Assembly (NCBI RefSeq): GCF_932526225.1
Contig: NC_064046.1
Coordinates: forward strand, 3,224,001 to 3,288,000
DNA from: Nematostella vectensis
Lineage: Eukaryota > Cnidaria > Anthozoa > Actiniaria > Edwardsiidae
Reading direction: 5' to 3'
Length of the DNA: 64,000 nt
The notes beneath the pieces were generated by a model. The model did no database searches, was not told where the DNA came from, and saw nothing but the letters and a program-made list of their open reading frames with translations. Below, one piece after another: positions 1 to 11,332 of the stretch (positions are counted from its first letter, which is position 1; each line of letters starts with the position of its first letter). The position numbers were made by a program, and so were the translations under genes.

Positions 1-1
1 G

Positions 2-484
2 AGATCAAAGACAAAGCAAGACACCGTAAAGACGCGTGCAAAAGCTTTTCTGAGCTTATCACTGCAGCTTGATACGGAGAAAAAGAGCTCTCCTCGACCC
101 AGGCCCCAAAACGCGTGGCCCGAACCACAGGAAGCCCAGGAAAGCACCAAGAAAGAAAAACCAGAATGGATAGCAGAAATCTGCGCAGCTTTCTTGAGAG
201 AGGTTAGAGGGGTCCTGAAGGAAACCCTGGAGTGGGGGCCTGGGGCTGATAAGATTGCCCCGCTGGATTCTGATGTGGGACAAGCCCTTATCGCGAGAGG
301 GCGGCGGGCTCAAGAGCCTTGTGGCGACCGCCCAACCTGCTACAACTGTGGAGAACGGGGCCACGTGGCCATTGGCTGCAGAAAACCCCCACAGTTCCGT
401 AACCAGGGAAACAGACCGCCTCAGCAGTTCGGTAACCAGGGAAACGAACAAAGGCCTCTGCCATGGGGCAATCAGAGGTCTTAA
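2..484 (+). pseudogene. Gag C-terminal fragment with CCHC zinc knuckle
   Basis: The reading frame is open from the window edge to the stop at 482-484. It carries one zinc knuckle with the C-x2-C-x4-H-x4-C spacing (CYNCGERGHVAIGC, about 342-383), which in gag proteins binds packaged RNA. The knuckle is followed by a Q/N/G/P-rich tail with repeated RNQGN-like words. The stretch before the knuckle is charged and unremarkable. The next protein (protease) overlaps the end in another frame, as in retroelements that use frameshifting. The N-terminal capsid part is outside the window. The overlap and the downstream in-frame stop both fit a decaying copy. Confidence 0.8.
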
Positions 485-1374
485 ACAATTCGGACCGTCC
501 CCCACCTGTTAGAATTAGTGCCCGAGAATTACCAAGCGAGGCAATCGGCAAAGCAAATGAGTGTGTAGCCTTTGCAGATGGCAATGCTGGCTTGGCGCTG
601 CTCGACACAGGCAGTCAGGTAACATTGGTTTCCGAATCATTCTACAAACGCTATTTGTTGCATCGTGCTGTGAGACCAATAAGTGACCTGATACGTGTTG
701 TTGGCGCCGGTGGCCAGGATGTACCATTTATAGGCTACATATCAGTGGAATTTTATTTTCCAGTAGAAGAAATTGGGACTAATGAGACGTTTGAGACACT
801 GTCACTAGTGGTACCTGATAATGAGTACAATTCGTGTGTACCTTTTGTGATCGGCACTAATTTGTAACTTAGAGGTAGGCGGAGCTGTCAGATGGCACAA
901 GGAAAATTGTTCCCACAAAACGCAAGGATTTCGGCAACGTGGATGTGTGTTTATCGTTCTTTAAAACATTTCGCTAAAGTTTTCGGTGAGGAAACAGATG
1001 GTAGGATGACAATAAGGAGCGCGTCACAACATTCCATAAAAGTGGGGCCTCAAGAAACTGTGTGCATTTGGGGAGTTGCCCCGTCTATGCCAGGGTGTAA
1101 TGTGAAAGTCTTGATTAAGACAGGGGCTGGCAGGTCAAACTCAATGGGACTATCGGCTACTCCTAGCCTAATTAGCTTACCTGGGAAGGGATCCAAGTGT
1201 CGTGTGCCAGTAGAGTTGACAAACAACTCTACGCAGGCAATCACTATTCCCCGTAAAGCAGCTATTGCTAGTGCACAGGTGGTACAAGGAGTGGTGGAAT
1301 ACCACGTTCATAACCACGTCACCCCACCCCTTGGATCTGCTCTAGCTGTTTATTATGTCTATCCTTGTTTGTGA
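463..1374 (+). pseudogene. Retropepsin-like protease and pol linker, interrupted by an in-frame stop
   Basis: The frame overlaps the gag tail by about 20 bp. The protease core has the catalytic motif LLDTGSQVTLV (about 598-630) and a second conserved block ending FVIGTN (about 841-861). A TAA at 865-867 then interrupts the frame. The same frame resumes immediately and reads to 1374, including a block typical of the protease-to-RT spacer (RVPVELTNNSTQAITIPRKA, about 1200-1260). The stop and the missing reverse transcriptase make this a pseudogene. The family assignment to Ty3/Gypsy-like elements comes from motif order and could be refined by a database search. Confidence 0.8.
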
Positions 1375-1656
1375 TTCCAACACAAATATTATCCTAAAGG
1401 GTAAATAGATAATTCAAGGAATGTACCAGGAATTCTTTAAAATGGGAGGGGGGGTGGATAGTTACCCTTGGTACCAGAGGCTACAGCTTCACTCTGACAA
1501 CACAAGCCATGTCATAGTCAGTTGAGGGTGCATAATAAACAAGCGAAGCTCAAGACTCTGGTACTCAGGGAAGTGGATAGTCACCATATCCCCCTGTCCT
1601 TGCTGTTTATGTTTTATAATTCTTTGTTATACCAAACTAACTAAAATCCTTTATAG

Positions 1657-4600
1657 TATCAAGGGCAAGAAAGTTATAAATTATGAGGGAGACAGGACAG
1701 CACAAGATATTATACAGTTTGCCCAAAAGGCAAGTGGGTAAGTCCGATATGATCAAAATTGTTACAAATAATTTTAATATCCCTGCTCGTCTGAATTGTC
1801 TTTTAGGATAGACCCACAGTAAAGTCAATCAAACCAAACAATTTTTTATCAGCCTGAAGTCTGGTTGGCTTTTGTTATGCTATTTCCAACAGGGATTTAA
1901 AATTTTGTCTAGGTGCAAAACTATGAATTATCTGCAGTAAAAAAAAATACATCCAATGGAAAAAACGTTATTAACCTTTTTTTTTTAAATTCTGACATGC
2001 TTTTTTTGCTGAGTCTTCTCACAGGGGACAAGATTTATTTCTCTAGGGGTTTGGGATGTGAAGGGCAGGGGCATTTTATAAATATGATTGTATTACTAGT
2101 TTGGGGCATAGTTAGTAGCAAGAGATGTATGTCAGGTTGGCCCAAATGTTATATTATTCTAAAGGCAAAGCAAAATTACAATGTAGATAGTTTTTGTTAT
2201 AAATTTACTTATCAAGTTTATGTTACTCTCAGACCTGCTGTTAGAGAGCTGACAAGTGGAGAAGAGCTTAGGAAAGTTCAGAGAGAAAGGCCAGTGTTCT
2301 TTCTTTTAGTGCAGAAGTCTGGAGAGATTGATACCCTGAAGGTATTTCACACTATGTCTGCTGTGTGGTGTAGAGATGGGTGGATGGGGATTCTGAGCAT
2401 ATAAGTGTACTGCTTGAGGGCCGTGGTAAATGGGGTGCTAAGGCTGCGTGATGGCCTTCTAGACATAATCATCAGGAGAATATCAAGCAGTAGTAGCCTG
2501 TTGTGTGGTATTGATGGGAACACTAGATTCTGAGAATATAAGATTACTGCTCTCTATAATGTAAAAGGGACTTGCCATTAGGCAAGCTTTCATTCGTCAT
2601 TTGACTTCACTTAGTGGAGAGCTCGAAAGAGAGGGGCCAGAAAGCTATACAGCTCAGGATTGGTCGAAAACACATAATTGAAGTAAACACAGTCTATTTT
2701 TTAGCCTTTTTTATAATAAAACGAAAAACAAGATAGGTTTTGAAGTGATGAATTTTGAAAATTTGTTGTTTGTTTGCGCGTACCTGAATGACGTCATTTC
2801 AAATGCGCGTGCGCACACTGTTTTTAAAATGTATTTTTCAATTCAAATAAGCGCATGCTGTGTTTAATTTCTCAATGACAATATTTGCTCTTGTTTTTGT
2901 AGAGAATTGACTCCAAACACTTTTTCGAATATGCCTGATAGATTTTTAACAATCTCTTGTACTTTACATCTGTTGTAGTATGGGGTGCTAAGGCTGCGTG
3001 ATGGCCTTCTAGACATAATCATCAGGAGAATATCAAGCAGTAGTAGCCTGTTGTGTGGTATTGATGGGAACACTAGATTCTGAGAATATAAGATTACTGC
3101 TCTCTATAATGTAAAAGGGACTTGCCATTAGGCAAGCTTTCATTCGTCATTTGACTTCACTTAGTGGAGAGCTCGAAAGAGAGGGGCCAGAAAGCTATAC
3201 AGCTCAGGATTGGTCGAAAACACATAATTGAAGTAAACACAGTCTATTTTTTAGCCTTTTTTATAATAAAACGAAAAACAAGATAGGTTTTGAAGTGATG
3301 AATTTTGAAAATTTGTTGTTTGTTTGCGCGTACCTGAATGACGTCATTTCAAATGCGCGTGCGCACACTGTTTTTAAAATGTATTTTTCAATTCAAATAA
3401 GCGCATGCTGTGTTTAATTTCTCAATGACAATATTTGCTCTTGTTTTTGTAGAGAATTGACTCCAAACACTTTTTCGAATATGCCTGATAGATTTTTAAC
3501 AATCTCTTGTACTTTACATCTGTTGTAGTATGCTGTACGGCTTTACTTTTTGTTATGTTTCTTCTGGCAGTTTCCGAGGTCCTCACTCAATGAAGTTTAG
3601 CTTTGAATGTGAAAAAGGGGGCGGAGCTATCACTTTTATATCGCACAATCATGTTTAAGTGGGGGAGGGTTTCGACCAATATAACTCCCCTCCCCCCTGG
3701 CTTCTGGGTTGACTGTTGATTTGTTATGTTTAACAGGATCACTATGATAAGGCTGCAGACATGATGCTCACAAAAGCATACTTTTACAGCATTGATGATA
3801 ACCAACTGCCTAAAGTGAGTCAGAAACCCATTCTCCTTATGATGGGTTTGGGAAGAGAGGAGTAATGTGTGAATAAGACACTATTTGTATCCATGATGGG
3901 TGCATCTGTTAAAGGGCGTGTCTTGTGAACAATGAGGGGCTTTTCAGAGGAAGCAGGCTTGTTCCCAGGATTGGCCGAGAGGGGAATGCGCAGTCATAGG
4001 TATTATATGGAAAAAGCATAGCATTTGAAGGCTTCTTAATAAGAAATGACCCACTTTTTGGCTCCTAAGGGGGGGGGGGGGGGGTGAGTGCACCCTGTGT
4101 ACACACCTGGGGAGGTTTCTTGTTAAAGAAGATGAAGTTATAAGAACATGGTGGCTTATTAGGGAGGGTTACATGACGGAAAAACATGACATGACGCTTT
4201 CAATAAGCTTTTTCACATCGAATAAGGCGGGGAATTTCTCTGAGTACTTAGTAACTTATAGCAAACAAAATATCAAGTGCGACTTTTTTTTAAATTGATG
4301 TGACTTTTTGTAAAGTGTAATTGAAATTTGAGCTTTTCGTCCATGAACTGATGCACATGGCAATGATGATCAAGGAAAAATTATCTTAAAAAGCCAAAAT
4401 CTGGTTATGTGCACTTCGGCCTCGCGTTATTTGTGTTTTGAAAATCTGTCTGTAATACAAGGAACCTATAGCCATTGTAGGAAATTGTGTCTTCTCTCTA
4501 TGTCTGGAATTGCGCATTTTCCAGGTTTTTCCGTCATGTCAGGGAGGGTTGGTTTATCAGAGGGGGGGGGGGGGGTTGAGTATAGAGAGCATTTGGCTAA

Positions 4601-7600
4601 TTGCATAGCAGAGGGACAGCTTATAAGAAAGGGGTGATTATTACAGTATCATGTGCATAAATGTATACAGGGTTCAAAATAACTTTTTTAAATCTGCTAG
4701 ATTTTACCAGCTTTCTGGATTTTGGTGGAGAAAAAAGCCTGGATACTCAAAAGATCAAAGGAGAATACAGAAAAAAAAGCAGCCAAAGACAGTAAACAGC
4801 AGGCTATCACCAGCAGCTGGCCACTTTTTTGAACCCTGGTATAGAGTCATCAATACTCAGTTTTAATACTATTTTCCTTGCAGTCAATCAAAATCAATGC
4901 TCCTGCCATTTCTGTATTCAAGGATGGGAGGCATTTTGAGTATGAAGGTGAGACCAAGTGTGAGATATTCCATGTTGCTGCTTTTCATATCTTATATCAA
5001 TTAAAGTTTATACAATGAGAAATAATGTTATGTGTGTATGTGAAAGTATGTTTTCTCTAATACATTATGTCCTTTCAGTGATGAAGGGAAGAGATAATTC
5101 AAAGAAATTTTGTGAGGATAGTGTCCTGCATTCTGGATTTTTTTTTATGAATTATTATTAATTATTTTTCACTTATAACATACAGACACACATGATGTAC
5201 ACGCCCTTTAGTTGCTTTAGTTGTTTAGCCTCTTAATAAGAGATACACAAAATAATCCTGTTATAATCCTTTGTCCATTTTTTAAAGAAATATGTCTTTA
5301 AAGATATTCAGCTAGTAAAATGTTTCTGAAGAGGTAATACAGGATTTATCAAAAGTTCCAGATGATGTGGCAGCTAGTAATATATCTGATTGGGTGAGCC
5401 AAGAGCAGTTTCCTGCCTTTATTCAGATAACGCGGACCAACATCCATGAAATTGGAGGGACAGGTATATATAATGCTTGTTTTATAATGCAGATTACATA
5501 TGGCATTATAGATAGGATATTATTATACTGCATTAGATGGTGTCCTTTTATATGCAGATTACATAGGCATTATGGGTAAAATATTATATATAATACATTA
5601 ATTGTCGTTTATAATTTTAGTAGATGACATTAAGCATTATGGATAGGATATTGCCTATACTGCATTATATTATGTTTATATTTATATAATCTTATGTGTA
5701 AGCGGTTCCAAAGCAGCGACTTGTGGGAAGTGTGCAGTGGGCTCGTTTTAGTGTCAACCACAGTGTAGAATAGTCATCCAAGCTTGATTTAACAGCGTTT
5801 ATTACAATCAACTCGTCCAACTATCGAACACATGCGGTGATAACTATGAAGTAATTAACAATTCACAAATTTAGGATAAAAACCAAAGGACTACAGGCAG
5901 TTCTGTAAATCGCAAAAAGGCTAAATCAATATTTACAAATTCAACTTACGTCTGATCTCGTCTCCAGGGCTTAAAGAAATACAACTCCAAGTAAGCTTGT
6001 AACTCTTCAAACTTTACTCTGAATTCTCTAGCTCTGCTTCTCTGGCTCTCAGCTCAACTCTTCTCTTTTCGATTTCTCTGCTCAATTCTTAAAGATTGCT
6101 AAATGGGTACTATAATTTATAGGCAGGTGGGACGTGTCCTAAAGTAGGACGTGCCTCATTCCTAGACTCTTACTCAAAGGGAAATGCGTAAACTACAATA
6201 AATCTTATCAGTCTAATCATAGGAAAGGGCGGCTGTGCTCAAAACAGAGGAAGCCGTGGTAACTCAACTAAACAATTGTCTAAACTATCTAATCCGTTCA
6301 ATTTAAATCAACGTTCTTTTTTGTATTTTCAATGTCCATAACATTATGAGTTCTGCTGCAGTTCCTATTATTTTGATGGGTATTTCACAATATTATTGAC
6401 TATTTTTTCTTGCTATTGTTCTTCAGGTAGATCAATAGTATTTGTTGTTTTTGCTGAAAGCTCAAAGAAGAGTGAACATAATCACCGGTGAGAGGAATAA
6501 ATTAAACAATGTCAGGGGTGTAGTCAGCGAGGCTGGTCCCGGACTGGTCCAATGAAGCTATAATGCCTTATTTGTTAAATCACCATTGGAAACAAATGTT
6601 CTTGAGAAATGTTCACTTTGCCCCCCCCCCCCCCCCCCCAAGGAAAAAATCCTGTCTTCCTCCCTGAATGTTGAGGCATAATAGTTCTCAGAAGCAGTTT
6701 TGTGATTCCATACTTGCAGCATCATATTTTGAGAATTTAGTTTCTGTTATTTGTATCATCATATATTATTTTTTTTTTTACATAACCTGATTGTATTTTG
6801 TTATCTATTAGAATAGGGAAAGTTATTAAATCAACTGCCTTGGATGCCAGAGAGAAATTCCACAGGTAAAATAAGAAATATGTATTGTTTTATTTTAGTC
6901 TCATAGCCCATTTAATAGATCAATTGAGACTAATGAGAAATTCCACCAGTAAAAAGTAACACATGTCATCAAATTTTAAAGCCTATTTAACATATTGCTT
7001 TTTCATTTTCAGACTCCTACTTTTTAAAAGTCATTATCAGTCATTTGGCTTAGTTTTTCCATCTCTCTTTAAATGAAAAAATTGTGATCTACAAAAAATC
7101 TCATGATATTCCAAAATTCAATTTAATATTCTAGGCTCAATTCTAGGTGATACAGTAACCCCTAAAACATTGCTGCTTCATCAGTGTGTATTTGAAGCTA
7201 GTCATGCATAGCAACTGATATAAGTAACCATGACATGAGTGGTTTTCAAAATCCTGTGCTACAAAATGGAACCAGAACAAAAGAGAACAAAGACATTACA
7301 GTGTATTAGTACTAAATAAACTAAATAGTATTTCACGGGTTTTTGAAAACTACTCTACTGAAGTCTCTTTGTTATTAGTTCTTTGCAGTTTGGCTGGACT
7401 CTGGGAGATGAGATTGCTACCAACATTATGATGAGGTAATAAGAAGAAGTCAATAAATAGAAAAGAGAATAGAATGGGAAAAATGTGAATAAAACGTTAT
7501 AAAGCATGGTAGAGCAAACAAAGCTAATGCAAATAAACTGTACATTTCAGTGGCAAACTAGACCCTTTTGAATCACTGTGAAATTTAACCCATCTTACAA

Positions 7601-9807
7601 GTATAAGTAACATAATCGATGGCTCATAATAATTTCTAAAATGATAAGTAATCTTATCAAGCAATTTTCGAAGTAAAACCAGAACAACAGACAGGGGTAT
7701 GCCAGCCGCACCTTTGTTTTTAAGCAACATTGGAAGTCAAATTACGTTACAAGTTTCGAAATTTCTAAATATAATCGAACGAAATGGTAATCTATACTTA
7801 ATTTACCTAACTCAATCGACCCAAATGGTCAATGGGGATATATGCTTTCTCAACACTCGGTATTCCGCTAGGATGACAAAATGATGGCTAACAGAAAGTC
7901 TTAAAAAGTCATCTAACTCAGAACATGTTGTAATTTAGGCTGTATAGAAAGAGAAAAGGGAAGTTTGCGAATGTTAGAGAGGAAAATGGCACCACGCGAT
8001 TTAAAGAAAGGTCCATCTTTTAGGGCCATTTTCTAGAAAACATGTAATGCTAATATAACAGATAGTCTAACAGAAAGTCTTAAAAAGTCATCTAACTCAG
8101 AACATGTTGTAATTTAGGCTGTATAGAAAGAGAAAAGGGAAGTTTGCGAATATTAGAGAGGAAAATGGTACCACGTGATTTAGGGCCATGTAATGCTAAT
8201 ATAACCTCTTAACCTTTTAAAGATTATTGAGTTTGATCAAAAGACCAAAACAATGTTGTGCTTCCCCCTCATTCTAGCTCGGTGGTTGCCCCATTCATCA
8301 TGGTGTATAACACGTCCACGTATGTCTACTATCTCAAGTACAACACCGATCTGGACGAGACATTTGGCCAGGAACAACTGGTTGAGTTCCTGGATAATGT
8401 GCTGGCTGGAAAAGAGAAGGTAAGCATTTCTATGGCTCGAATGTTTATCTAAGAGCCCGCTCCCACGTATCTGTTTTCTTTTTTGGAAAACGGATGGTTT
8501 TTCCTCCGTTATCTCCTCCCGTCCACTCGTATCCGGCCTTTCCAGGTACCGTAACACTGTCAACACTATCAACACTGTCTTTAGAGTGGAACTTTCTATC
8601 CTACAATAGAATAGTCTATTCTACAGTACAATAAATAACAACATAACAAGCTTATTTATATGAAAGGGCGATTTACCTGCGGACCTATTCATATCTCACT
8701 TTTTCTTATCTATTCTTGTGATTCTTTTGCAGGGTTATGGAGGTGATTCAATCTTCCAGAGGATTGTTCGGGTGCGTATCGCATTGTTGTGGACTTTTAA
8801 ACAAAAGTCACAAGTTGATTTTTTAACTTCTTTTTAATCCTCTGCAGGGGATCTACTCCTTTTGGACTACAATATACGTAAGTACAGTTATGACATCGAA
8901 ATAAGAATTAAATACTGTAAAAGTCTTTATTCCTTCTGTACAAATACATTTGATTTTATCATTTGTAGCTGCAAGAAGCGATTTGTTTTCACGTGTTCTC
9001 AAAATTGAGGAGAACTTAGCAAAATGAACTTTGCGATAAAGTTAAACTTTATTCATCAACAACGAACTTTATCAAACAATAATGAGCTTCTTTTGAGTGT
9101 GTTGTGTCTAGATTTGAACTGAACAAACTACAAACCTTGCTTAACAATATTTTCAAAACGTTTTTCAACAATGACGAGCTATTTAGTCGGGAATGAAGGA
9201 TGGCCCAAAGTGTTACCGCGTTATCGTATGGGGCCTCTCACCTCTACTGAGACGGGTTCGATTCCCGGTCGAGACATGGATAATGTCTTTCTGTTTCTCG
9301 GCTTACTAGAAGCTTGTGCTCCTCAGCTCCAGGATGGACCATTCTTAATACATACGTAATAGGATTTTAAATGTGGAGCGCTTAGAATTATTGATTAGGC
9401 ATTATGGAAATCTATATATCTATTTTTTTAAATCTGGAGTGTATCGTGTGTCAGGCTCAAACTGAACAAACTACAAACCTTGCTCAACAATATTTGAAAC
9501 TTTGTTCAACAACCATAAGCTAATGATTGATGTGTTGTGTATTTAGGAGTTGTGGACGGAGCAGCCTATTGCCGCTACCCTGATGTTTGGCCTTCCCATG
9601 CTGGTCTTTTCCTTCATCATTTACATGCTGTGTACGGCCGAGGACGGTGGCGACGAAGACTTCCCCCCTGAGGACGAAGACGACTACGAAGACCAACTCG
9701 AGGGGGAGGGGGACAGGGCCGATATGGAGGAGCCTTCACAAGAGGAGAGGCAGCACCAGGTCCCACTCGACCCTCTTAAACCGGGCGAGAAACCGAAGAC
9801 TGAGTAA
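1657..9807 (+). CDS. TMX3: TMX3-like thioredoxin-related transmembrane protein, 3' part of gene (12 exons)
   Basis: TMX3 is an ER membrane protein disulfide isomerase. Coding exons that keep phase throughout: 1657-1737, 2233-2341, 3737-3814, 4884-4947, 5332-5463, 6427-6487, 6812-6865, 7379-7435, 8278-8419, 8733-8771, 8848-8877 and 9547-9807. Together they encode about 368 residues. The order of segments matches TMX3: end of the first thioredoxin domain (INYEGDRTAQDIIQFAQKAS), the b and b' domains (PAVRELTSGEELRKVQ; QFGWTLGDE; QEQLVEFLDNVLAG), a juxtamembrane GGDSIFQRIVR, one membrane segment (about FGLPMLVFSFIIYMLC) and an acidic cytosolic tail. The tail ends KPKTE, which fits a KxKxx COPI retrieval signal. 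The signal peptide and the catalytic CxxC domain must lie upstream of the window. Introns carry several mobile elements but no exon is broken. Confidence 0.93.
2431..3530. repeat. Identical 550-bp tandem duplication in a TMX3 intron
   Basis: Positions 2431-2980 and 2981-3530 read the same base for base by eye, head to tail. The block lies between the second and third TMX3 exons visible here. No coding sequence is apparent in it. Near identity implies a very recent duplication or an assembly artefact. Confidence 0.95.
5692..6348. mobile_element. Solo LTR with 5-bp target duplication TTATG
   Basis: A 647-bp segment begins TGTAAGCGG (5697) and ends CCATAACA (6343), so it has the TG...CA termini of an LTR. 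It is bordered by TTATG on both sides (5692-5696 and 6344-6348). It has no coding capacity and contains a TATA-like stretch near 6110. This is what remains after recombination between the two LTRs of a full element. It lies in the TMX3 intron between exons 5332-5463 and 6427-6487. Element family and orientation were not determined. Confidence 0.8.
7888..8209. repeat. Imperfect ~179-bp tandem duplication in a TMX3 intron
   Basis: The run CTAACAGAAAGTCTTAAAAA and the following ~100 bp occur at 7888 and again at 8067. The second copy has point differences and an internal deletion after the shared GGAAAATGG segment. The duplication is older than the one at 2431. No coding potential was seen. Confidence 0.85.
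9103..9545. repeat. ~80-bp direct repeats flanking the SINE
   Basis: A segment containing GAACAAACTACAAACCTTGC is present at about 9103-9185 and again at about 9449-9545. The copies bracket the SINE at about 9193-9375. They are diverged (roughly 80-85 percent by eye) and too long to be a SINE target duplication. A duplication of intron sequence before or around the SINE insertion is the simpler reading. Confidence 0.75.
9193..9375 (+). mobile_element. tRNA-derived SINE
   Basis: The head resembles a tRNA internal promoter: an A-box-like GGATGGCCCAAAGTG..GCG region, and a near-consensus B box GGTTCGATTCC at 9255-9265. It is followed by a unique tail (TAGAAGCTTGTGCTCCTCAG) ending near TAGGATTTTAAATG. 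The same tail recurs on the opposite strand at about 15105-15177, which shows it is a dispersed family. It sits in the last TMX3 intron. The head cannot fold as a full functional tRNA by eye, so I do not call a tRNA gene. Confidence 0.7.
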
Positions 9808-10126
9808 AAGTCGCTGACTACAGTAATGATAAGGGCAGACGCTGACACTCGTGACGCTCGTGCGGGCGCAGAATAACTCTGAGTTATAGTACACATAATT
9901 TAAAGCGACTTGAAATTTCCCTTAGCTCGGTGTTTCATGTGTCTGTCAAAAGACGTAGCCAGGGATACTGCGTCGTACATGTGCGTAAAACACTTTAGAG
10001 TCGCCTCAACGACTTTCAGATATACATGTAGTACCTTTAGAAGAACCTTAACACGCGATTTTGAGATCTTGCTAAGTACCAAGTTAGAAAAAGCATTCAT
10101 TGCGATATTTTCGAAAGAATTTGGCA

Positions 10127-10132
10127 AATAAA
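10127..10132 (+). terminator. Candidate polyadenylation signal for the TMX3-like gene
   Basis: AATAAA lies about 320 bp after the TMX3 stop codon and is the first canonical signal seen on that strand. Cleavage was not shown directly. Confidence 0.45.
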
Positions 10133-10231
10133 GCAATGACAGGTGCGGCAGATAATGGCACGAGAGCATAGCTAACTGCGTACGTATTAATATAGCCCTT
10201 TCGCCCTAAGGTTAGGGGATTTGGGGGTAAT

Positions 10232-10500
10232 AGGGGACTTGCGCTAAGAGATCACGTGACTTTTTTGGCGGCAAACTAGCGCGCACTCAGACTTTAGCGG
10301 CAAAATAACAACAACAAAAACCAATTTTTCAGCGCTTACGAATCAGCGAGAATGTTTCTTTGTCAGAAATTGTTAAGTTATCATATAAAGGTTTTATTTT
10401 TTTCGTCGTTTTTGGCGTGACGAGCTCAGTCATTTTTGTGTTTATTTTGGCTTGAATTTGTCACCCAAAATATCACTCGATCTCTTAGCGCATGTTCCCT
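10232..10500. mobile_element. MITE with ~40-bp imperfect terminal inverted repeats
   Basis: The left arm AGGGGACTTGCGCTAAGAGA (from 10232) matches the reverse complement of the right arm ending at about 10500. The 13-base core GCGCTAAGAGATC is perfect and similarity continues for about 40 bp. The interior is AT-rich and non-coding. No convincing target duplication was seen, so the superfamily is open. It lies between the convergent TMX3 and FAM167-like genes. The rest of 9808-11060 shows no gene. Confidence 0.7.
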
Positions 10501-11059
10501 TTGCGAGTTTTTCTTTTATAAAAAGCAGTATAAGGTTTTATTTATTTCGTGATTTTTAAAGGCGCCTGGGTGTGAGTACGCTTGACGATAAACCTCGTTC
10601 TGATTCAATGAATCAAAATCGTACAAACGTGCGTAGTTTTTATTTTATTTTGATAAAGGGTGCAATTCTTACCATCAGCTATTGCAAGTGACCCTGGCAG
10701 ACAGTTCTGTGATTTCTGCGACCTCTGCCGCTCATGCCTGTTCGCTCATTTGGATAGCCCAGTTTTGGACATTTGGGATGTCATTTTATGTTAGGGGACA
10801 CACAGCAAAGGAGTGTATTCTCTCCATTTGGCTAAAAAAAACCCGGTGGCTCGCCCCTAATAGCCCTTAAATTATTTTTCCACAGGTCCTTAAAATCCTG
10901 GAAAGTCTTGGAATTTGAGTAAAAGCCCACTAAAGTCATCAAAAGTCATAGAAAATATCATTCGGAAGAATGAAAAAGGTCGAACATACGTTTGAGTTGA
11001 GATTGAACTTGTCTTCAGATTATAAATTACGAATGAAGGTATTTTTTATATGAAAGGTC

Positions 11060-11332
11060 ATTCTGATCTCTCTTGAATCTCTCCTTTCCACATGAGGCCT
11101 TCCCTAGCCATATAGCTAAATGATCCCCTTGTCATACTCTATGTCAATATGACAAGGGAAATTTCTAATCTCTCCTTGCCAAATGAACCCCTCCCTTGCC
11201 ATGCAGTAGCTCAATGCCATGTTATATAGCCATGGTCTCTCTTTTGAATCTTTCCTTCCCAAATAAACCCCTCCCAAGCCATATAGTTAAGTCACAGCTT
11301 TATGCCATGTTATATAGCCATGGAGTAGCTCT
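11060..11332. repeat. ~90-bp degenerate tandem repeat overlapping the FAM167 stop codon
   Basis: About three copies share the order: TCTCTCCTT-like, AAATGAACCCCTCCC-like, AGCCATATAG-like, ATGCCATGTTATATAGCCATGG. The last copy (to about 11332) includes the final codons and stop of the FAM167-like gene on the minus strand. The array therefore extends from the 3' end of the coding sequence into its UTR. Confidence 0.75.

Larger units (their letters stand above)
1..1374 (+). mobile_element. Truncated Ty3/Gypsy-like retrotransposon fragment (gag end, protease, start of pol)
   Basis: A coding relic of an LTR retrotransposon in three pieces: a gag tail with a CCHC zinc knuckle, an aspartic protease with the DTGS active-site motif, and the linker that normally leads into reverse transcriptase. 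Recognisable similarity fades at about 1320-1374. No reverse transcriptase, RNase H, integrase or LTR follows. The 5' side runs off the window. Because exons of a TMX3-like gene start at 1657 on the same strand and its earlier exons are missing, the fragment probably lies in an intron of that gene. Confidence 0.85.

Noticed and set aside
59-608. Minus-strand ORFs opposite the gag-protease fragment
   Set aside because: Shadows of the plus-strand retroelement frames, with no recognisable domain.
6618-6640. Poly-C and poly-G tracts here and at 4071, 4562, 18303, 18489, 23455 and 32240
   Set aside because: Homopolymers common in such genomes and prone to sequencing error. No specific function can be argued.
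9230-9270. A functional tRNA gene
   Set aside because: The B box is good, but acceptor and anticodon stems do not pair convincingly and the sequence continues into a shared repetitive tail, so it is a SINE.
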